DNA from: Natranaerobius thermophilus JW/NM-WN-LF
GTDB lineage: Bacteria > Bacillota > Natranaerobiia > Natranaerobiales > Natranaerobiaceae
Assembly (NCBI RefSeq): GCF_000020005.1
Contig: NC_010718.1
Coordinates: 1,811,001 to 1,875,000, forward strand
Direction: 5' to 3'
Length of the DNA stretch: 64,000 bases
Shown: positions 18,111 through 26,537 of the stretch, piece after piece
Layout: each line of letters begins with the position of its first letter
Position numbering within the stretch: position 1 is the stretch's first letter
The notes under the pieces: model-generated
What the model saw: only the letters and a program-made list of their open reading frames with translations
Told to the model about the DNA's origin: nothing
The model's database searches: none
Made by a program: the position numbers and the translations under genes

Positions 18111-19188
18111 TTACTGGATCGCTAGTAAAACGCTTTTTGAAAATCTAGGTGTCAATGTGATTATCCCACCAAAAACTACTAAACGTACCATCGAACTCGG
18201 AGTCAAATATGCCCCTGAATTCGCTTGTTTTCCCTTAAAGATTACTCTGGGCAATTTCATAGAGGCTGCGGAACAAGGTGCTGATACTTTTTTAATTCCA
18301 GGTGGTATAGGTCCTTGTAGATTCGGTTTCTACGGACCCGTTCATAAAGAAATATTGAATGATCTAGGTTATCAAGCTGAACTAGTAATTGGCGAACCAC
18401 CTTCTGCCGGTTTCATAAACTTAATTAAAGGCATCTCACCTTTAATTAAAAATATTTCTCTTAAAATGTTATCAGAAGCAGGAAAACTTAGTTGGACTAA
18501 ACTTTTAGCTATTGATCACGTTTCTAAGAGCCTTAATGAATGGCGACCATATGAAAAAGAAAAACATTCCCTTGAAAATTTAAAAACCACTACTTTTACA
18601 AAACTTAACAAGGCCAACTCACCTGAAGAAGTAGATAAAATTAAAGAAAATTTTAACTCAGAATTGTCTCGACTCGTCACGGAAAAATCTATAAATCCCA
18701 TTAGAGTAGCCATAGTTGGGGAAATTTTTTTAAATTTAGATGAAACAGCCAACCAAAAAATTGAACAAAAGTTAGGACTATTGGGAGTCGAAATTGAACG
18801 AAGTATTTATTTATCTGATTGGATCCAGGAAAATCTATTACCCGGCAAGAATCATCAAAAGGAAAAGAAACATGAGATCAAAAAACTTGCCAAGCCATAC
18901 CTAAACGATTTTGTTGGGGGACATGGAAGAGAGTCTGTAGGTGAAGCTGTTCTGGCACATTTAGAAGGGCTAGATGGCGTTATTCATGTATCTCCTTTTA
19001 CCTGTATGCCCGAAATCACTGCCCAGGGTGTATTACCAAAGGCTAGTAATGATTTGAATTTTCCCATTATGTCACTATCTTTTGATGAACAAACAGGTGA
19101 AGCGGGTGTTAATACTCGTCTAGAAGCTTTTATTGATTTAATCCTAAAAAAAAGACATAGTCAATCCGAACACTGCAGGATTTCTTAA
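18082..19188 (+). CDS. 2-hydroxyacyl-CoA dehydratase-related protein (COG3581-like)
   Basis: Partner of the preceding gene. The long frame opens at 18007, but AGGAGGGGATC sits right before the GTG at 18082, and the resulting N-terminus (NLTVPHMGSYWIASKTLFENLGV) is the normal one for this family, so I use that start (368 residues). Cysteine-bearing blocks EFACFPLKITLGNF, GGIGPCRFG and VSPFTCMPEITAQ are candidates for cluster ligands. Related to the large activase C-terminal domain and to HgdB-type proteins. No ASKHA ATPase is adjacent; the nearest is at 29 kb. Confidence 0.8.
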   Translation: MNLTVPHMGSYWIASKTLFENLGVNVIIPPKTTKRTIELGVKYAPEFACFPLKITLGNFIEAAEQGADTFLIPGGIGPCRFGFYGPVHKEILNDLGYQAELVIGEPPSAGFINLIKGISPLIKNISLKMLSEAGKLSWTKLLAIDHVSKSLNEWRPYEKEKHSLENLKTTTFTKLNKANSPEEVDKIKENFNSELSRLVTEKSINPIRVAIVGEIFLNLDETANQKIEQKLGLLGVEIERSIYLSDWIQENLLPGKNHQKEKKHEIKKLAKPYLNDFVGGHGRESVGEAVLAHLEGLDGVIHVSPFTCMPEITAQGVLPKASNDLNFPIMSLSFDEQTGEAGVNTRLEAFIDLILKKRHSQSEHCRIS

Positions 19189-19237
19189 TGTGATATAGAA
19201 AATATCTTTAAGAGAATATTTTAAGGCAGGGGTCAAA

Positions 19238-20350
19238 ATGAATACACTATTAAATATTCACCCTGGTCAAGATATTAAGATACACCCGTTAAATAATAGT
19301 ATCTATTCAAAAGAATATCATTGCCAAGTAATTGATATTAATCAAAAAGAATTAAAAATTACTGTCCCCTACTCTGACGGCAAACTGATTCCTTTACCAA
19401 CTAAAACCCAAATAAAAGTTACAGTCATGGACGAAGTATTTGAATCGGAAATTCTTTCTCGTAAATTTGGTCAAGAACAATCTCTAATCATTGCAGCTCC
19501 TCACTCCATTTTAAAAAGTAGGCATAATTCTCAAAAATCAGATCGTATAAGTACTAAAGTACTAGCTATCACAAGCGGAAAAGGTGGTGTAGGAAAAAGT
19601 AGTCTAGCAATTAACTTGGCTATCGCACTTTCAAAAAAGGGACAGAGAGTTTGTTTAGTAGATGCTGATTTAGGAATGGCCAATATTGATGTCTTATTAA
19701 AAATGACTCCAAAGTACAATCTCACTCATATATTTAACGAAGAAATAGATATTTTTGATGTCATTATTAAGGGGCCAAAAGACGTATTAGTGGTCCCAGG
19801 CGGTTCTGGTTGGCAGGATATTGCCAGTTTGAATACATTTCAATTTCAACAGCTTGTTAAAAACTTCAATAAACTGGAACAGTACACTGATATTATTATT
19901 TTTGATACCGGTGCAGGTATTGACTCTAATGTAATTAACTTCTTACTAGCTTCAGACGAGATTTTACTGGTTACCACACCAGAACCCCATGCAATTACTG
20001 ATGCTTACGCTATGACTAAAGTCATAACAGAACAAAATAAGAATTTACCTGTTAAACTCATAGTGAATAAAGCAAACAGTAAAGAAGAAGGACAAGATGT
20101 GGGGAATAAAGTCAGCTTTGCAGCAAGACAATTTTTAGGGATCTCTCTTGAATATCTTGGCTTTGTTCAAGAAAGTCGACTATTTTCAAAAGCAGCTAGA
20201 AATCAACATCCCATCATAGATAAATGGCCTTTTTCACCCCCATCTAAAGAGATCACACAACTCGCTAATAATATAATAGGAAACAATCAATCTAATTCCC
20301 GAGGAATGACCGGCTTTTTAAATAAATTAGCTAGTTTATTTAAAAAATAA
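19238..20350 (+). CDS. MinD/FlhG-type P-loop ATPase fused to a YcgR-N-like domain
   Basis: 370 residues. From about residue 107 it is a MinD/ParA ATPase: deviant Walker A SGKGGVGKSS, DADLGMANIDVLL, DTGAGID, and the FlhG-like VVPGGSGWQDIA. Residues 1-100 resemble the N-terminal domain of YcgR/YpfA flagellar brake proteins (PGQDIKI...CQVIDI...GKLIPLPTKTQIKVTV...SRKF), ending at RH near the point where the PilZ domain would start. FlhG sets flagellar number and place. No flagellar gene adjoins, so that role is inference. A terminator follows directly. Confidence 0.8.
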   Translation: MNTLLNIHPGQDIKIHPLNNSIYSKEYHCQVIDINQKELKITVPYSDGKLIPLPTKTQIKVTVMDEVFESEILSRKFGQEQSLIIAAPHSILKSRHNSQKSDRISTKVLAITSGKGGVGKSSLAINLAIALSKKGQRVCLVDADLGMANIDVLLKMTPKYNLTHIFNEEIDIFDVIIKGPKDVLVVPGGSGWQDIASLNTFQFQQLVKNFNKLEQYTDIIIFDTGAGIDSNVINFLLASDEILLVTTPEPHAITDAYAMTKVITEQNKNLPVKLIVNKANSKEEGQDVGNKVSFAARQFLGISLEYLGFVQESRLFSKAARNQHPIIDKWPFSPPSKEITQLANNIIGNNQSNSRGMTGFLNKLASLFKK

Positions 20351-20353
20351 TAA

Positions 20354-20379
20354 AACCGCAGTTTAAAAAAACTGCGGTT
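20354..20379. terminator. Bidirectional terminator
   Basis: AACCGCAGTT / AACTGCGGTT perfect stem between the convergent ATPase gene and the corrinoid adenosyltransferase gene. A-rich on the left and T-rich on the right. Confidence 0.85.
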
Positions 20380-20421
20380 GTTATTTTGTATCTCTCCATA
20401 TTAAATATTATTTATTTTAAA

Positions 20422-20955
20422 TTAATATTCAATTCCTTCTCGTGCTCCAACGCCTTTTTGGAAATGATGTTTGATTTCTTTAACTTCACTTACTAAGTCT
20501 GCTTTTTCGATTAATTCTTCTGAAGCATTTCTTCCCGTAATAACTAATTCAACATTCTCAGGTCGTTCATTAAGTAATTCCATAACTTGTTCTACTTCAA
20601 TTAAATGAAAATCTACGGCTACATTTAGCTCATCTAGAATCACCATATCATAATCCCTCGATGTCAATTTATCCATAGCTTTCTCAAAACCATCCTGAGC
20701 TAGCTCTACATCCTTAACATCAGGAGCATCTTTATTAATGAAGCCTTCACGACCTGCAAGTATCACTTCAGCTGTGGGAAATTGTTTTAGTGCCTTAATT
20801 TCGCCGTAATTTTCACTCCCTTTCATAAACTGAATTAAGCAAACTTTTCTTTGATGTCCTAAAGAACGAAAGGCAAGTCCAAAAGCAGCTGTTGTCTTAC
20901 CTTTTCCGTTTCCTGTGTAAACCTGTACAGCCCCAACATTTTTTTCATCGCTAAT
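20422..20955 (-). CDS. cobO: Corrinoid (cob(I)yrinic acid a,c-diamide) adenosyltransferase, apparent AUU start
   Basis: Transfers the adenosyl group of ATP to reduced corrinoids (adenosylcobalamin synthesis). The first ATG in frame (20826) would give only 134 residues and lose the P-loop. The same frame runs open upstream through VYTGNGKGKTTAAFGLAFRSLGHQ, the family's N-terminus, back to a TAA. Between that stop and the P-loop there is no ATG, GTG or TTG. An ATT at 20955 lies nine bases after AAAGGAG, so I place the start there (177 residues). The upstream ATT at 20961 and a CTG are alternatives. A lost start codon is possible but the SD site looks intact. Confidence 0.8.
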   Translation of the reverse strand: MSDEKNVGAVQVYTGNGKGKTTAAFGLAFRSLGHQRKVCLIQFMKGSENYGEIKALKQFPTAEVILAGREGFINKDAPDVKDVELAQDGFEKAMDKLTSRDYDMVILDELNVAVDFHLIEVEQVMELLNERPENVELVITGRNASEELIEKADLVSEVKEIKHHFQKGVGAREGIEY

Positions 20956-21060
20956 TTTAATCAGCTCCTTTCTTATTTAATGTTTAACCATTAGCAATAG
21001 GATTATTATATTTACTATATTTTTAGTTCGAGATTTTTATCACTTTACCTGCCATCATTA

Positions 21061-21088
21061 TAATATTTAAAAATTTTATTCATACCAT
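21061..21088 (+). promoter_or_regulatory. Sigma-E-type (mother-cell) promoter of ylbJ
   Basis: TAATATT, 13 bases, CATACCAT: close to the Bacillus sigma-E consensus (KMATATT, 13-14 bases, CATACANT). It lies 32 bases before the ylbJ start. ylbJ is a sigma-E gene in Bacillus subtilis. Confidence 0.6.
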
Positions 21089-21120
21089 GCTTATAAGAAA
21101 TAGACAATGAGGGGAATATC

Positions 21121-22368
21121 ATGAAATCAAGAGGAGAAAAAATTAGAACATTAATGTTGACATTGATCATAATATTAATATTTTCGTTATTCAAAGTGCA
21201 ATCCTCTGCCATGATTGCCGGAGCCAAGCATGGTTTGACTACCTGGTGGGAAGTAATTCTCCCCGCACTACTTCCTTTTTTTATTCTTTCTGAATTTATG
21301 GTTCGATTGGGTGTAATACATTTTGGGGGCACCCTTCTAGAACCTTTAATGAGGCCTGTTTTCAATGTTCCTGGATCTGGCGCCTTTGCCTTGGTTATGG
21401 GTATGACCAGCGGCGCCCCAGTAAACGGAACTATAGCAACCCGTCTTAGAAATCTAAAAATGTTAACATCAAAAGAAGGCGAAAGATTAATAGCCTTCAC
21501 ATCTAATTCCAGTTTATTGTTCATGGTGAGTGCAATCCCCGTAGGCATGCTAAATAGGCCTGATCTAGGGATAATTATCGCAGGTATTCACTATACAACT
21601 AATATTATATTAGGAATAATTCTGGGGCAACTTAGCAAATATCTTGATAAGTCGTCCCAGATCAAAAGCCAGAGAAATGAATTAGCACAACCCATTGGCC
21701 TGATCTGTTTATTTCAAAAAGCCGTGAAGTCAGCAAGTGAGTATTTAGAAACAAACTACACCGGTATCCGAGATATGTCCAAAGAAATAGTCTACGATTC
21801 TATGATAAAAGTAGTATATATTGGTGGATACATTATGTTATTTTCAGTAATAATAAAGTTATTATTTGAACTGGCAATTATCGAACAACTGTATGTTAAT
21901 CTTAAACATATAATACCAACAGCTTTTCGAGATATTAATTTAATTTCTTCTTTTTTTGCGGGGCTGTTTGAAACTACCGTGGGAACAGAAATGGCAGTAG
22001 AATCAAATCAAGAACTAGTCCATATTTTAGCTGTAATATCCTTTATTCTAGGTTGGGGCGGATTTTCGATTCACGCTCAGGTCATTACTGTGACGGCAGA
22101 AGCAGATTTTAGTATGAATACTTTTATAGCTACAAGATTAATTCACGGATTTCTATCAGGGCTATCTGTTTATGTAGTATTAATCTTTTTGCCTGTAGGT
22201 CAAAATTTGATTACTACAACTGCCCTTTTTGAAAGATCTGATATCTTTACTTTAATTAAACTGCTAATTTGTTACAAAGTGGCTCTAATTGGTCTATTAC
22301 TTCTATTATCAATTTTAATTTTAATCTTTAAACCTGTTATCAATTGGCTGCTATCACTTATCCGGTAA
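21121..22368 (+). CDS. ylbJ: Sporulation integral membrane protein YlbJ
   Basis: 415-residue polytopic membrane protein with about nine hydrophobic segments and a Gate (nucleoside recognition-like) core. The segment GSGAFALVMGMTSGAPVNG followed by TSKEGERLIAFTSNSSLLFM matches YlbJ, which is needed for spore cortex formation in Bacillus. Start ATG after GAGGGGAAT. The upstream sigma-E-like promoter agrees with mother-cell expression. The 3' end overlaps the convergent MFS gene by 15 bases. Confidence 0.88.
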   Translation: MKSRGEKIRTLMLTLIIILIFSLFKVQSSAMIAGAKHGLTTWWEVILPALLPFFILSEFMVRLGVIHFGGTLLEPLMRPVFNVPGSGAFALVMGMTSGAPVNGTIATRLRNLKMLTSKEGERLIAFTSNSSLLFMVSAIPVGMLNRPDLGIIIAGIHYTTNIILGIILGQLSKYLDKSSQIKSQRNELAQPIGLICLFQKAVKSASEYLETNYTGIRDMSKEIVYDSMIKVVYIGGYIMLFSVIIKLLFELAIIEQLYVNLKHIIPTAFRDINLISSFFAGLFETTVGTEMAVESNQELVHILAVISFILGWGGFSIHAQVITVTAEADFSMNTFIATRLIHGFLSGLSVYVVLIFLPVGQNLITTTALFERSDIFTLIKLLICYKVALIGLLLLLSILILIFKPVINWLLSLIR

Positions 22369-23553
22369 CAGTTCTTTGGGCAATAATTTTTTTTCATTCA
22401 TTCTAAATAATACAATTAAACCAACTATTATCCCTCCCACTGCTATACTATAAAATGTTAATTGTAATCCGTATTCCAACAAGTAAGAGAATGTAATAGT
22501 TGTAGTTGCTCCTCCCAAAGATCGAGCAGATCCGTATATTGTACTCATAACTCCTCTAATTTCTTTAATTTCTACTGAAGTACTCACCATGTCAACAGAA
22601 GGCAATACAATTCCTGCCCCCACACCTAAAGCTACTATTAATGGCCAAAATAAAATCGTTTCTAAGGTATGGTAAATACCAATTAAACAAGCTGATGTTA
22701 ATATAAGACCACCCCCCATAATAAAGCGAGGATTCAACTTATTATGTATTCTTTCAGCAAATAATGTGGTAAGTAACATAGCTAGAGCTGGTAAGGATAT
22801 AACAACTCCCCTTAAAATCTGATTTAGTTCTAGTCTAGCTTCTAAAAAATCACTCAACCAAAACATGGTACCAATTAAAATAAATATTACCAAAAAAGCC
22901 ACGAGCAAAGTGATAATTCTGGATTCATCTTTAAATTGACGAAAAGCCTTTTTCTGTTTCTCCCAATCTACCCCTTTATTCTCATTAGGTTCCTCTATAA
23001 CTTTCCAGGTTGCAATAGCAACCGGTAAAGCCACAATTGGATAAATAAAAAATATGGAATACCATGTAATAAGACCAATTAAAGCACCTAAAATTGGACT
23101 AGTAACTTTCCCTAATCCGTTAGCCGTTTCTAAAAAACCCAAAGCTTTACTTCTTTCTAAGCTTTGAAAAATATCGCCAACCAGTGCTACTGATAAAAAC
23201 ATGGGTGTTGCCGCACCTATTCCTTGAAATAGCCTACCAACTAAAATTACCGGATAAGGTTCTTCCATTAATATAATACTTAGTCCAGCTAATAACCCCC
23301 CAAGCCCATATAATGTTAAGGATAATACAATAATTATTTTTTTTCCGAATCTATCTGCTAATATCCCACCTCCTAAATTAATTAGGGCTGATGGAAAAGA
23401 AACTATACCGACTAAGATTGCTAAATCTCTTAAAGTTAAATTTAAAGCCTGTGCCATGACAGGGAAAATAGGAAATAGTACTGTATTTACTAGGACTGTT
23501 ATATAATTTGAAGCGGACAAAATTGCTACTTTAATTGCACTTATAGTTTTCAA
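22354..23553 (-). CDS. MFS transporter
   Basis: Twelve-segment major facilitator of 399 residues with the motif-A-like loop GGGILADRFGKKIIIV between helices 2 and 3 and LVGRLFQGIGAATPMF in helix 4, typical of drug/metabolite exporters. The central loop is charged. Start TTG at 23553 with GGGGGAAAAAAG upstream. Substrate unknown; the neighbours give no clue. Confidence 0.88.
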   Translation of the reverse strand: MKTISAIKVAILSASNYITVLVNTVLFPIFPVMAQALNLTLRDLAILVGIVSFPSALINLGGGILADRFGKKIIIVLSLTLYGLGGLLAGLSIILMEEPYPVILVGRLFQGIGAATPMFLSVALVGDIFQSLERSKALGFLETANGLGKVTSPILGALIGLITWYSIFFIYPIVALPVAIATWKVIEEPNENKGVDWEKQKKAFRQFKDESRIITLLVAFLVIFILIGTMFWLSDFLEARLELNQILRGVVISLPALAMLLTTLFAERIHNKLNPRFIMGGGLILTSACLIGIYHTLETILFWPLIVALGVGAGIVLPSVDMVSTSVEIKEIRGVMSTIYGSARSLGGATTTITFSYLLEYGLQLTFYSIAVGGIIVGLIVLFRMNEKKLLPKELLPDK

Positions 23554-23635
23554 ACTTTTTTCCCCCTATTTTGACTTTGTTATTTTAAATTTCATATTTT
23601 TTAGTGTTCTCTAAGAAAGTTTTTTGCATACAAAA

Positions 23636-23659
23636 AGGCAGGGAAATTCATCCCTGCCT
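23636..23659 (-). terminator. Rho-independent terminator after the aminomutase
   Basis: Leftward reading gives GGCAGGGA / TCCCTGCC with a six-base loop and then TTTTTG, 22 bases past the aminomutase stop. Confidence 0.88.
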
Positions 23660-23680
23660 AAGCACTTTCAAAACCATTAT

Positions 23681-24919
23681 TTATTGTTCTGGAGCATCAT
23701 TAGGATATTCAAAAACTCTATTTTCCCAAGTGCGGATATACACTTTATCTCTACCTTGAGAAATCATGTATTCCGGAACTATGGGTGTCTTTCCGTGACC
23801 ATCCGGTGCGTTAATAATGTAGGATGGAATTGCCATACCAGATGTATAGCCTCTCATCTTTTCTAAAATCTCTAATCCATCCTCAACTCTAGTATTGAAA
23901 TGGGTTGTTCCCTTTACCTTTTTAGCATGGAAAATATAATAAGGTCTTACCATCCCCTTTAATAGCTCATGACAAAGAGTTTTCATTACATGGGGGTCAT
24001 TATTAATGGTGTTGAGAAGAACTGCTTGATTACCTAAACCAACACCTGCTCTAGCTAGCTTAAAGGTCGCCTTTTTAGCTTCTGCAGTCAATTCTTTAGG
24101 GTGGTTATACTGGGTATTTACATATAAAGGTAAATGCTTAGTTAAAATGTCACAAAGATTTTGAGTTATTCTCTGAGGCATTGTAACCGGGGTCCTACTA
24201 CCTAATCTTATAATTTCTACATGAGGTATTTTCCTCAATTCAGTTAAAAGCCAATCAAGAGTTTCATCTGACAACATGAATGCATCCCCGCCGGTCAATA
24301 AAACATCTCTGATTTCAGCATGATTTTTTACGTACTCTATTGACTCTTCTAGTACATCTTTAGGAGTTGGCTTATCGACCTCACCAATATTTCTTTTTCT
24401 TTGACAGTGTCGACAGTACATAGCGCACTGATTGGTGACATTTATTATTAATCTGTCAGGGTATCGCCTGGTAACATTCCCAGCCGGATTAGTAAATTCC
24501 TCGGCCATTGGATCGGTAACCCCAGCTTTATCTTTCACCTCTTGTGCAGAAGGTATGGATTGCTTTCTTACTGGACATTCTGGATCATCAGGATCCATCA
24601 AACTAGCATAATATGGTGAAACAGCCCATCTGTAATCTTTACCTACTTGTTCGATTTCTTGTCTTTCACTCTCGGTTAAATTGAGAATTTTCTCTAAAGT
24701 CTCAACATCAGATATTCTGTTTTGCAACTGCCATTTCCAGTCGCTCCAATCTTGCTCCGAAGCATTAAACAATTCCAAAATCAGACTTCGCCTTCTGGCA
24801 AGCTCATCACTAATTTTTTCTCCTGTTACAATATGTTCTCTAGCTTCTAAAAAGTCTTGAATACTGTCCTTCAGTTCTTGAGCTCTTTTGTTAGAAATAG
24901 TTCTGGCATCTTTACTCAT
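23681..24919 (-). CDS. eam: Glutamate 2,3-aminomutase (lysine 2,3-aminomutase family)
   Basis: PLP- and SAM-dependent radical enzyme. CAMYCRHC (Cys165, 169, 172) binds the 4Fe-4S cluster, and Lys377 in GHGKTP is the PLP lysine. Lysine 2,3-aminomutase uses two aspartates, 37 residues apart, to hold the substrate side-chain amine. Here the aligned positions are Lys333 (HAKKVKG) and Asn370 (IINAPDG), also 37 apart, matching the Lys/Asn pair reported for Clostridioides glutamate 2,3-aminomutase. The product would be beta-glutamate, an osmolyte. I start at the ATG at 24919, seven bases past GGAGG (412 residues), rather than the longer frame at 24949. Substrate is inferred from residues. Confidence 0.85.
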   Translation of the reverse strand: MSKDARTISNKRAQELKDSIQDFLEAREHIVTGEKISDELARRRSLILELFNASEQDWSDWKWQLQNRISDVETLEKILNLTESERQEIEQVGKDYRWAVSPYYASLMDPDDPECPVRKQSIPSAQEVKDKAGVTDPMAEEFTNPAGNVTRRYPDRLIINVTNQCAMYCRHCQRKRNIGEVDKPTPKDVLEESIEYVKNHAEIRDVLLTGGDAFMLSDETLDWLLTELRKIPHVEIIRLGSRTPVTMPQRITQNLCDILTKHLPLYVNTQYNHPKELTAEAKKATFKLARAGVGLGNQAVLLNTINNDPHVMKTLCHELLKGMVRPYYIFHAKKVKGTTHFNTRVEDGLEILEKMRGYTSGMAIPSYIINAPDGHGKTPIVPEYMISQGRDKVYIRTWENRVFEYPNDAPEQ

Positions 24920-25132
24920 CTGCATCCCTCCTTTACTTTTTAGATACACGAAGTTTTCCTTCTGTTAATAATTCTGCAAAATTTTAGAGATTCCTTCCTA
25001 TTATTTTATCAACTACCTATTATAGCTTATTATTATTTAATCTTCATAGGATTACGAACAGGCCCATAGATTAATATAGACATGTTTTAATATAGTTAAC
25101 TTTAGTTTTATCTGTTCAGGGAGGGAAATTAA

Positions 25133-25972
25133 TTGCTAGAACTGTTTATTTTAGGTTTAATTCAGGGAATTACTGAATTTTTACCAGTCTCCAGTTCTGC
25201 CCATCTGGTAATCGGAGAAAAAATTATGGGTTTAGAATATCCAGGATTAATAGTTGAAATAACCTTGCATTTTGCATCATTTGTAGCGTTATTAATCTAT
25301 TTCAATACAGAAATTTGGGATCTAATTACAAATTCTCTAAAATATCTAATAAAGAAATCTTCCTACTGCAAACAACAGTTTTCTTTGATGGTTTTTTTAA
25401 TAGTTACTACTTTAATAAGTGGTATAACAGGTATAATATTGGAACAAGTGCTAGGAGAATATATTAAACATTTGGCTGTTACTGGAACGAGTTTAATAAT
25501 TACTGGATGTTTATTAATACTAATAGAAAAATCTCATAAATTTCATTTTATTTTTTTAAAACAAGAACAGGATTTGTTTATTAAAGATAGCTTTTTTATG
25601 GGAATTTGTCAAGGGCTCTCTGTAATTCCAGGGATTTCTAGATCAGGAATTACAGTTATTGCAGGCATATCTCAGGGGTATTCTAAGGATTTGGCCGTTA
25701 AACTCTCTTTTTTACTGGCTTTTCCTATAATTTTAGGTTCCTTTGTTTACAAACTACCTTCATTAATACAAATTTATCAAAACACACCATCCCAAGCTAT
25801 TGAAATGATTCCGGGACTCCAAGAACTAATTGTATCATTTGTTGCATGCTTACTGGCCTCTATAATTGGTATTAAAAGTTTGATCTCTTTAGTTAAAAGA
25901 AGCAAATTATCCCTATTTGCAATTTATGTTATCTTTATTGGAATTATAATCTTAGTATCCATTTCAATGTAG
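25133..25972 (+). CDS. uppP: Undecaprenyl-diphosphatase
   Basis: Integral membrane phosphatase (BacA/UppP) that recycles the lipid carrier of peptidoglycan synthesis. Both catalytic repeats are present: EFLPVSSSAHL near the N-terminus and VIPGISRSG near residue 170. 279 residues with about eight membrane segments. Start TTG at 25133, preceded by AGGGAGGGAAAT. Single gene between the aminomutase (divergent) and the sigma-K fragment (convergent). Confidence 0.94.
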   Translation: MLELFILGLIQGITEFLPVSSSAHLVIGEKIMGLEYPGLIVEITLHFASFVALLIYFNTEIWDLITNSLKYLIKKSSYCKQQFSLMVFLIVTTLISGITGIILEQVLGEYIKHLAVTGTSLIITGCLLILIEKSHKFHFIFLKQEQDLFIKDSFFMGICQGLSVIPGISRSGITVIAGISQGYSKDLAVKLSFLLAFPIILGSFVYKLPSLIQIYQNTPSQAIEMIPGLQELIVSFVACLLASIIGIKSLISLVKRSKLSLFAIYVIFIGIIILVSISM

Positions 25973-26024
25973 TAATTAATTCAAAAATTTTAAATACCAT
26001 ATTTTTCCGCAACAGTATTGTAAG

Positions 26025-26369
26025 TTAACTCTCATTTTCAATGCATCGTGCAGCGTAAGTGGCTAATCTAGTACCCTTTCTATAATTATAAGTGTTAATC
26101 GCTTTGATTAATCCTATTGTACCAATTGAAATTAAATCTTCTGGGTCTTCACCACTGTTTTCAAATTTTTTGATAACATGGGCTACTAGTCGTAGATTTC
26201 TTTCAATTAAAACTTCCCTAGCTTTATCATCACCTTGTTCTAATCTTTTAAGGTATTTGCGTTCATCTTCTGCAGATAAAGGTTGAGGAAATGAGTTGCT
26301 GCTAATATAAGAAACAAGTAAAGAAATTTCTTTGACAATTAATGATATAACTCCAATCACAGGTATCAT
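26025..26369 (-). pseudogene. sigK: Sigma-K N-terminal half (SpoIVCB-type), gene interrupted
   Basis: Mother-cell sigma factor fragment, 114 residues. The segments [30 protein letters not shown] and [32 protein letters not shown] are the pro-sequence boundary and region 2 of sigma-K. It stops after CIENE plus Ser. In Bacillus this ENE is followed by region 3/4, and the ENE codons contain the AATGA core used by the skin excision reaction; here they read GAAAATGAGAGTTAA. The promoter and ribosome site (AGAGGAGGTG) are intact, so this looks like a programmed or recently split gene. The C-terminal half is nowhere in the window. Confidence 0.8.
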
Positions 26370-26415
26370 TAAAATATAACACCTCCTCTAGTATAAGAAA
26401 TGCAAGGGGTACAAT

Positions 26416-26442
26416 TATTATATGGTCTTATCTAAAATTCGT
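26416..26442 (-). promoter_or_regulatory. Sigma-K/sigma-E-like promoter of the sigK half gene
   Basis: Leftward, AC, 16 bases, CATATAATA: fits the Bacillus sigma-K pattern (AC, about 16 bases, CATANNNTA). Self-transcription of sigK is known in Bacillus. A sigma-E match is weaker. Confidence 0.45.
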
Positions 26443-26537
26443 GCCTGTCTTAAGAAATATTATTAAAATGCTAAGCTCGCCTAATCATACATTGAAAATT
26501 ATAATTACCAAAAACGAAATACAACAGTGTCAATAGA

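Noticed and set aside
20422..20826. Corrinoid adenosyltransferase as a frameshifted or truncated pseudogene
   Set aside because: The upstream P-loop is in the same frame with no stop; only the start codon is unusual, so an AUU start explains it better.
23681..24919. Calling the aminomutase lysine 2,3-aminomutase (kamA)
   Set aside because: The two substrate-binding Asp positions are Lys and Asn, as in glutamate 2,3-aminomutase.
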